Shown piece after piece: positions 58,438 through 64,000 of a DNA stretch of 64,000 nucleotides. The stretch's first letter is position 1; the number at the start of each line of letters is the position of its first letter. Source of the DNA: Clostridia bacterium UC5.1-2E3 (GTDB lineage: Bacteria; Bacillota; Clostridia; Lachnospirales; Lachnospiraceae); assembly GCA_001304875.1 (NCBI GenBank), contig BBZO01000015.1:23179-87178 (forward strand), in the 5' to 3' direction. Made by a program: the position numbers and the translations under genes. The notes under the pieces were generated by a model that was given only the letters and a program-made list of their open reading frames with translations, had not been told where the DNA came from and did not search any database.

Positions 58438-59241
58438 TCAGCCTTTTTTGAGGCTTAAAAAGGCGCAGAGGTTGCCGCGGCGCTCCCCGGTGCGGCGGTG
58501 GGAATAGAGAAGCTCCGGATTGCAGTGGGTACAGATGTCGGTCATGTGGATCCGCTCCGGCAAAATTCCCGCCTCCTCCATGACGATGGCGTTGGCCCGC
58601 CACAGATCCAGAAGGAATTTTCCATCCGGCTTTTCTTCAAGGATCTCAGAATGCTTTGCAGGTTCAAAGGCGTTCTCAAACGCCTCCGCCACCTCCGGGC
58701 CCACCTCGTAGCAGTCCCTGCAGATGCTGGGGCCGATGCAGGCGACGATATCCTTCGGATCGCTTCCAAAGGCTTTCCCCATGCTTCCACGGTCACGCGT
58801 CCCATGCGGTTCACGGTTCCGCGCCAGCCGGAGTGGCTGAGGCCGATGGCTCTTCGCACCGGATCCACAAAATATAAGGGGACACAGTCGGCGTAGAACG
58901 TCACCAGCGTGATCCCGGGGACATTGGTGATAAGGCCGTCCACGTCCGTGTAGTCTCTCTCCCGCACCACGCCCTTTCCGGCGTCCTCCTCCGTCACCCG
59001 GCGCACGTTGGTGGTGTGGGTCTGGTGGGAAAGGACCATCCGGTTTACGTCCACGCCCAGGGCCGCGGCCATGCGCCGGTAATTCTCCCGCACTGCCTCC
59101 GGGTCGTCGCCCTGGTGAAGGAAAAATTCATGGTGGCCCAGTCGCCTCTGCTCACTCCGCCCAGACGGGTGGAAAAGCCGTTTACGACGCAGCCGGTCTC
59201 CTCGAGGGCCGGGAAATAAAGGTAGGGCACCCCGTTTGCAT
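58438..59241 (-). CDS. pgeF: PgeF/YfiH multicopper-oxidase-like purine nucleosidase-family protein (three frameshifts)
   Basis: 268 residues after repair. Zn-site His/Cys: LSHSGWRGTVNRMG, YADCVPLYFVD and GPSICRDCYEVG. The family (laccase-domain DUF152) cleaves N-acylmuramyl/peptidoglycan-related or purine nucleoside substrates, depending on the member. True start ATG 59241 with AGGAG; a G missing opposite 59230-59233 shifts the frame after codon 5; further lesions near 59116 and 58781-58784. Follows yraN with 35 bp. Confidence 0.87.
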
Positions 59242-59276
59242 GTTTCTCCTTTACTGTCTCACACTCTCTATTTTTC

Positions 59277-59648
59277 TCACAAACTGCATATGATTCTCCT
59301 AAAATGCATTTTTATATGATTCACATGCCCGCCCAGAATCTCCACCACGTCGAAGCGGCAGGGGAGCTCTCTCCCGCCGCAGCGCACGGTCAGATAATAG
59401 AGGGCGGCGGTCCGGATCCGCTGGATTTTCGCGGGCGTCACCGCCTCCGCCGGGCGGCCGCAGCGCAGGTCGGCACGGTACTTGACCTCGACGAACACCA
59501 GATATTCCCCGTCCCTCGCGACGAGGTCGATCTCGCCGCGGCGGCAGCGGAAATTCATCTCCAGAATCTCATATCCTTTTTGTTCTAAAAAGACAGCCGC
59601 CTGTTTCTCATAGCGGCTGCCAGTCTCTCTCCTGTTCATATCTGTCAT
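59277..59648 (-). CDS. yraN: UPF0102 YraN-family endonuclease-like protein
   Basis: 123 residues, intact. PD-(D/E)xK-like core: FRCRRGEIDLVARDGEYLVFVEVKYR (E-x-D ... E-V-K). Family is linked to Holliday-junction-like nucleases but untested. ATG 59648 overlaps the rnhB stop by four bases (ATGA). Confidence 0.88.
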   Translation of the reverse strand: MTDMNRRETGSRYEKQAAVFLEQKGYEILEMNFRCRRGEIDLVARDGEYLVFVEVKYRADLRCGRPAEAVTPAKIQRIRTAALYYLTVRCGGRELPCRFDVVEILGGHVNHIKMHFRRIICSL

Positions 59649-60282
59649 ACAAAATTTTTAATGAAGCTGCGGCGGTGGATGGGACAGGGCCCGAACTCCT
59701 TTAAGGCCGCAATGTGGGCCGCAGTGCCGTAGCCCTTGTGCTTTGCAAAGCCGTACTGCGGATAGAGCTCTCCGTACCGGGCCATCATGTGGTCCCTGGT
59801 CACCTTGGCCATGACGCTGGCCGCGGCGATAGACACGCTCTTTGCGTCGCCCTTTATGATGGAAACCTGGGGAATATCAAGCCCCGGGATGGTCACCGCG
59901 TCGTTTAAGAGGATGTCCGGCGGGACGGACAGCTTTGAAACCGCCTCCCGCATGGCCTCGTAGGTGGCCTGCAGGATATTGATCTCGTCGATGCGCTCCG
60001 GGCCTGCAATTCCCACAGCCCAGCTGACAGCCTTCTCCTGGATCTCCAGGTAAAGCTCCTCGCGGCGCTTTTCCGACAGTTTTTTGGAATCGTTTAAATA
60101 GAGAATCTGCGCGTCCTTCTTAAGGACCACCGCTCCGGCCACCACCGGCCCCGCTAGAGGCCCCCGGCCGGCCTCGTCGATGCCGCAGATAAACGAGCAG
60201 GCGTCGTACTCTTTCTCGTAGGCCCTCATGGCTCCAGTCTTTTAAGCTCCAGTTCCAGCTTTTCACCCTTCAGTGTTCTCAT
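59645..60282 (-). CDS. rnhB: Ribonuclease HII (frameshifted near the start)
   Basis: 212 residues after repair. Catalytic residues in GIDEAGRGPLAGPVVAGAV (DE), LNDAVTIPG (Asp) and ASVMAKVTRD. Removes ribonucleotides from DNA. The true start is ATG 60282 behind AGGAGAG; one G missing at about 60232 cuts the head MRTLKGEKLELELKRLEAM off the rest, so the catalytic part would otherwise be called from 60229. rbgA ends 10 bp upstream. Confidence 0.92.
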
Positions 60283-60291
60283 CCGTCTCTC

Positions 60292-61134
60292 CTACTCTTC
60301 GGGAAGCTCCAGGGTGATGCGGCCCAGCCGCCCGCCTCTGAAATCGTCGAAAAATAATTTGGCAGCCTTCTCGTAATCCAGCTCGCCGCCCTTTAACAGG
60401 CAGGCTCTGAACCGGGCGATCTGCGCAAGGCCTTCCTCCGGATGCTCCGTATCCATCTCATAGCGCTCCCGCAAGTTCTCCGGGTAGCGCTCGCAGAGGA
60501 ACTTTATGAGCTCCAGCGCCAGCTCGGTCCGGTCCAGGATGTCGTCGTTGACGGAGCCGATGCAGGCCAGCCGGATTCCCACGCTCTGGTCCTCGAACCG
60601 GGGCCAGAGGATGCCGGGGGTGTCCAAAAGCTCCAGGGTTTTATTGAGACGGATCCACTGGTTTCCCTTGGTGACGCCGGGCTTGTTGCCGGTCTTGGCG
60701 CAGGCCTTTCCGGCGTAGGAGTTGATGAAGGTGGATTTTCCCACGTTGGGGATGCCCACCACCATGGCGCGCACCGGGCGGTTCAGGATGCCGCGGCGCC
60801 TGTCTCTCTCGATCTTCTCCCGGCAGGCCTCGGAAACCACCTGCCCCAGCTGGCGCAGGCCCGCTCCGGAGCGGGAGTTCACCTTGATCACGTGAAACCC
60901 CTTCGCCTTAAAATATTCCATCCAGCGGTCATTGGCGGCCTCGTCAGCCAGATCCGATTTATTTAAAAGTATGATACGGCCCTTTCCCTTCCCCAGCTCG
61001 TCGATGTCGGGATTGCGGCTGCTTAGGGGCACGCGGGCGTCCACCAGCTCGATGATCAGATCAATGAGCTTTATGTCCTCCTTCATGGCGCGCTTGGCCT
61101 TCGTCATGTGCCCCGGATACCACTGTATATTCAT
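60292..61134 (-). CDS. rbgA: Ribosome biogenesis GTPase RbgA (YlqF)
   Basis: 280 residues, intact. Circularly permuted GTPase: G4 NKSD near residue 55 precedes G1 GIPNVGKST near residue 125, then G3 DTPGILWP. Needed for a late step of 50S assembly. The rplS-lepB-rbgA-rnhB order is conserved in Firmicutes. Confidence 0.95.
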   Translation of the reverse strand: MNIQWYPGHMTKAKRAMKEDIKLIDLIIELVDARVPLSSRNPDIDELGKGKGRIILLNKSDLADEAANDRWMEYFKAKGFHVIKVNSRSGAGLRQLGQVVSEACREKIERDRRRGILNRPVRAMVVGIPNVGKSTFINSYAGKACAKTGNKPGVTKGNQWIRLNKTLELLDTPGILWPRFEDQSVGIRLACIGSVNDDILDRTELALELIKFLCERYPENLRERYEMDTEHPEEGLAQIARFRACLLKGGELDYEKAAKLFFDDFRGGRLGRITLELPEE

Positions 61135-61154
61135 AGTCTACCTCTTTGTAATGT

Positions 61155-61742
61155 TCACTCGTCGTCTTCGCTTCTAATTCTCGTCCTCCGTATCCCGCGC
61201 GCGATGGGGCCGAAGGCCGTCACCGGCGAGATACGGACCCAGGCTTTCCCCTGGATCTGTTCCTTTTTTACGTTTCCCACGTTGGAAAAACGGCTGTCCT
61301 CGCTGCTCTCCCGGTTGTCTCCCAGGAGAAAATACTCGTCATTCCCCAGCGTCACCGGATCCCTGGCAAGTCCCGCCAGCTCCACCTGGCCCAGGCCGTC
61401 CTCCGCCTCCAGAGCCGCGCCGTCAATATAGATGACGCCGCCCTCGATCTGCACGGTTTCTCCCGGAAGGCCGATCACCCGCTTTATGTTGTTCTCGCCG
61501 CCGCCGCGGGAAAACACCACCAGATCCATACGGTCGGGACTTCCGAAGTCGTAGGCCAGGCGGTTCATCAGCACCACGTCCCCGTTTTTGAGAACCGGCT
61601 GCATGGAATTGCCGCTCACCGTCACCGAGGTTCCGAATGCGTAGACGATAAACCACGCGAAGGATACGACCAGCACGATGTCCACGACCCATTTGCAGAT
61701 CAGCCGTATTCTGCTCTCCTCATCCATATGATAAAAGTCCAC
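61155..61742 (-). CDS. lepB: Signal peptidase I
   Basis: 195 residues. One N-terminal membrane helix (residues about 20-40), catalytic Ser in SGNSMQPVL and Lys in NNIKRVIGLPGE, then LLGDNRESSEDSR. GTG 61742 has GGAGG 7 nt upstream; ATG 61727 is possible, the longer frame to 61781 is not. The rplS terminator lies just upstream, so it needs its own promoter or read-through. Confidence 0.9.
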   Translation of the reverse strand: MDFYHMDEESRIRLICKWVVDIVLVVSFAWFIVYAFGTSVTVSGNSMQPVLKNGDVVLMNRLAYDFGSPDRMDLVVFSRGGGENNIKRVIGLPGETVQIEGGVIYIDGAALEAEDGLGQVELAGLARDPVTLGNDEYFLLGDNRESSEDSRFSNVGNVKKEQIQGKAWVRISPVTAFGPIARGIRRTRIRSEDDE

Positions 61743-61766
61743 GCAAACGCCTCCATAAGTGTCAAT

Positions 61767-61809
61767 AAGGGAGTGTCGCATAAGTCACATTCCGCTGCAA
61801 CACTCCCTT
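61767..61809 (-). terminator. Terminator between rplS and lepB
   Basis: Minus strand AAGGGAGTGT (61809-61800) pairs perfectly with ACACTCCCTT (61776-61767), followed by ATTG. No long T-run, so it may attenuate rather than fully terminate. Confidence 0.65.
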
Positions 61810-61826
61810 GTCTTCATTACCCAGAA

Positions 61827-62174
61827 TTATTTAACCAGCTCTTTTACCTTGGCTGCTTTTCCGACTCTGTCTCTTAAGTAGTAAAGTTTCGCACGTCTTA
61901 CTTTACCTCTTCTCACAACCTCGATCTTCTCAACGATCGGGGAGTGTACCGGCCAGGTCTTCTCAACGCCAACGCCGTTGGAGTTCTTTCTTACGGTAAA
62001 TGTCTCTCTGGCTCCGCCGTTCTGTCTCTTGATCACAGTTCCCTCGAAGATCTGGATACGCTCTCTGTTACCCTCTTTGATCTTGTTGTATACCTTTACG
62101 GTATCGCCTACGCGGAACTCGGGCAGATCGCTCTTTAACTGAGCCGCCTCAATGTTCTTGATAATGTCGTTCAT
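61827..62174 (-). CDS. rplS: 50S ribosomal protein L19
   Basis: 115 residues, intact: [49 protein letters not shown] and [15 protein letters not shown]. Located at the 30S-50S interface. AAGGAGG before ATG 62174. Confidence 0.97.
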   Translation of the reverse strand: MNDIIKNIEAAQLKSDLPEFRVGDTVKVYNKIKEGNRERIQIFEGTVIKRQNGGARETFTVRKNSNGVGVEKTWPVHSPIVEKIEVVRRGKVRRAKLYYLRDRVGKAAKVKELVK

Positions 62175-62254
62175 CTCTGTGAACCTCCTTAAAATATTTT
62201 GATGTTCTTAATACGTTTCGTAACAGAGGACCATCTCTAATTTCACAGTTGTTT

Positions 62255-62283
62255 ATTCTAACATATAGGGGCGGCAAATGCAA
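62255..62283 (-). promoter_or_regulatory. rplS promoter
   Basis: Minus strand TTGCAT (62283-62278), 17-bp spacer, TAGAAT (62260-62255); an 80-nt leader to rplS follows, which may hold an L19 leader structure that I could not verify. Confidence 0.7.
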
Positions 62284-62319
62284 GTGTTTTTTTCTGCGGA
62301 TTTGTCCCGGCGGTGCAGG

Positions 62320-63149
62320 CTACAGACCAAATTCCCGGTAGAGCTCTCTGCGGTAAGCCGGATCCTCCGCTGCCCGCTCCAGGTCTTCATAGCGCCTGGC
62401 CTTTAAAAGCTGTCTGGTGAGCAGGGAAACCCGCTTTTCGCCTTCCTCGCGGCCTTCCTCAATTCCTTCCTGTTTCAAATATATCTTTTCTTCCCAGGCC
62501 TGCATATATCTCACTCCCCATTCTTCGCTGGATTTGACCTCGTGAACCTTCTGATGGAGTTTTTTCACCTTCTCGCTCTGGCAGTGCCCAGCTGTCTCAT
62601 CCGTGGAATTTTCAATATAGTGGAGAAGTTCCACAAGCTCCGGGCGTGTCTCCTCGTCATTGGTTCCGCGGGTATTCAGAAAAATCCGCACGGCCCCATC
62701 GTTCAGACATAACGTCTTCTCCTCCTCGCACTGCATCCGGAAGGTGTACTGGTAACGGCCATATCCAAACAGATCAAACGGGGTAATCATGATCAGGCAG
62801 ACGTCCGGCATATCGTTGAAGCTCACATCCCTTCCCGGCAGAAGCAGGGAGCTGTCGATCAGAGACTGGTAAAAGCGGCTGCGCTTCGCCAGATTTCCCG
62901 TGTTTTTCTCCTGCACCTCCGCATCATAGAGCCGTCCGCTGTCGTCCACGTTGAACACGTCCAGGCGGATGGAGCGCAGCCATGGCTGGGTGCGAATCTC
63001 CTTTTCCACCTGGTTCTTCTGAAGAAGTTCACCTCCCCGCCCATGATGATGGATACAGCCAGCTTCAGAGCCTCCTCATCCTCCATCACGCTGGCAAAGA
63101 GGAACCGGTCCAGCAGGTTCAAATCCTTTAATTGTTTTTGCTGTGTCAT
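62320..63149 (-). CDS. Rpn-family PD-(D/E)xK nuclease / transposase-like protein (frameshifted)
   Basis: 276 residues after repair. Head TQQKQLKDLNLLDRFLFASVM and the nuclease core LDVFNVDDSGRLYDAEVQEK (D ... E-x-Q) match the recombination-promoting nuclease (Rpn/PDDEXK_2) family, followed by FGYGRYQYTFRMQCEE and a C-terminal Glu/Arg-rich helix. One G is missing near 63030. Start ATG 63149; TTG 63158 fits the GGAGAG ribosome site better. Family copies are accessory and often multiple in Lachnospiraceae. Confidence 0.82.
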
Positions 63150-63309
63150 CGTACGCAAATACGTCTCTCCTTTCATTATAAACATCAGCGTCTTCCGTTT
63201 CAAGTCAGAAGTTCCTAAAAATAAATGGAATACATCGGGAGATTCCCCGAAAAAGAAATCCGGCCGGCGAACGCCGCCAAAGATTTACTGATTAAAAAGA
63301 TATGTCATC

Positions 63310-63337
63310 ATTATAGCATAGCTGCGGGGAGTGTCAA
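63310..63337 (-). promoter_or_regulatory. Promoter of the Rpn-family gene
   Basis: Minus strand TTGACA (63337-63332), 16-bp spacer, TATAAT (63315-63310). Confidence 0.75.
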
Positions 63338-63380
63338 CGCATAAACGAAGATTTCGACGGAAATTTTGACGGGATGGCCC

Positions 63381-63409
63381 GACATAATCTGCCGCAAGGC
63401 AGTTATGTC
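63381..63409 (-). terminator. Hairpin after the GNAT gene
   Basis: GACATAATCTGCC (63381-63393) and GGCAGTTATGTC (63398-63409) form a 12-bp stem with one bulge and a 4-nt loop, beginning within the GNAT stop codon. No T-run follows on the minus strand. Confidence 0.5.
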
Positions 63410-63931
63410 AGAGAACCAGTTCATACAGCAGATAATCCGTCCATCCCGTATCCTCATAAAACATTTTCACTGTCCCACGGTATTCAAACCCGCAGCTTTC
63501 GTACAGTCTGAGGGCCGGTGCGTTTCCGTTCAGCACATCCAGGCGGACAGCGGCCTGCTTCTGCAGCCCTGCTGTCCGTATCGCTTCCTGCACCATGATT
63601 TTTGCCAGCCCCCGCCTCTGATAGTCCGGCATCACGCCGAGGGCATGGACAAAAAGAACCTCCGATGGATCCGCGTGCACGTTCCAGCCGATCTCTCGGT
63701 ATCCGTCGTTGTACTGGTGGTTCAGCACCATCGCAGCGGCTATTTTGCCGTCCGCATACAAAGCGGTTGCCTCTCCGGCTGCCAGAGACTCTTTTAAAAA
63801 TGTGTCCGAGGGATACACGCCTTTCTCCCAGCCGGAAGATAGGCAGACCCCCGCATTTTGTCGATCAGCGTCCAGTAAAAATCTTGCAGGCTCTGAAAAT
63901 CCCTCTCGCTCAACACTTTTATGTCTCTCAT
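63408..63931 (-). CDS. GNAT-family N-acetyltransferase (frameshifted)
   Basis: 174 residues after repair. Acetyl-CoA loop ALGVMPDYQRRGLAKIMV (Q/RxxGxA) and the closing RLDVLNGNAPALRLYESCGFEYRGT. Substrate unknown. ATG 63931 (MRDIKVLSERDFQSL) lies behind GGGGGG; one base is missing at 63829-63835, joining RGSAYLP to GWEKGVYPSD. Without the repair a wrong start at 63980 would be chosen. Confidence 0.85.
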
Positions 63932-63954
63932 CAAAAAAGCCCCCCATTTCGCGT

Positions 63955-64000
63955 CTACAATCGCTTTCTGCCCGCTTCATGGGCAGCCGCCTCGCGGACG
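63955..64000 (-). CDS. C-terminal end of an upstream gene (partial)
   Basis: The minus strand reads VREAAAHEAGRKRL then TAG at 63957-63955. This looks like the end of a protein whose body lies outside the window; nothing else can be said. Confidence 0.3.
   Translation of the reverse strand, partial: VREAAAHEAGRKRL

Overview
The window is a chromosomal core segment of a low-to-mid GC-rich, spore-forming Firmicute. It is most likely a member of the Lachnospiraceae (Clostridium/Enterocloster-like). Evidence: the order mutS-mutL-miaA-methionine gamma-lyase-like-radC-mreCD-pbp2-minCDE-rodA-mgsA; SepF and MreBCD/Min division genes; an L27 with the Firmicute N-terminal cleavage motif beside its protease Prp; an alpha/beta small acid-soluble spore protein; LexA with Gram-positive SOS boxes; and a short-form HisG that needs HisZ. 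The genus call is inference.

Layout. 1-15.3 kb (+): mismatch repair, tRNA modification and a cell-shape/division block (mreC, mreD, PBP2, minC, minD, minE, rodA) ending in mgsA and a D-Ala-D-Ala carboxypeptidase. 15.4-22.4 kb (+): a P-loop protein, an HlyD-like envelope protein, yggS, sepF, aroB, lspA, rluD and a cytidylate-kinase-like gene. 22.8-26.8 kb: ttcA-like gene, a Xer-type recombinase, then a divergent SOS locus (LysM protein minus, lexA plus) with five LexA boxes, and small accessory genes. 27-31.5 kb (-): the rplU-prp-rpmA-obgE-yhbY-nadD-yqeK-rsfS cluster. 31.6-40.9 kb: an MFS gene (+), then radical-SAM/DUF2344/rng and K+ uptake genes trkA-trkH-trkH (-). 41-49.8 kb (-): histidine operon hisZ-G-D-B-A-IE followed by pepT, with an RluA-family gene and a membrane protein upstream. 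49.8-55.3 kb (-): SDR, YgiQ, HAD, RsuA and RsmF. 55.4-63.9 kb: ylbJ-like (+), then coiled-coil protein, coaD, rsmD, SASP, pgeF, yraN, rnhB, rbgA, lepB and rplS (-), ending in an accessory Rpn-type nuclease and a GNAT gene.

The dominant peculiarity is damage. I can place 63 reading-frame lesions in 38 of 72 genes. Almost all are single missing bases in short runs of identical bases, and they hit genes that cannot all be dead (obgE, lexA, minD, nadD, PBP2, rnhB). The sensible reading is uncorrected sequencing or assembly indels, so broken genes are annotated here over their full repaired span as CDS, with the lesion positions given. No rRNA, tRNA, insertion sequence, prophage or CRISPR array was recognised.

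Biologically most notable: the five-box SOS region with a YneA-like divergent gene; a HisA-like barrel that has lost its catalytic Asp, fused to HisIE, in an operon lacking hisC, hisH and hisF; a 9-nt tandem array running through the rsfS stop codon; two copies of one inverted repeat; and an AT-rich patch inside yggS.
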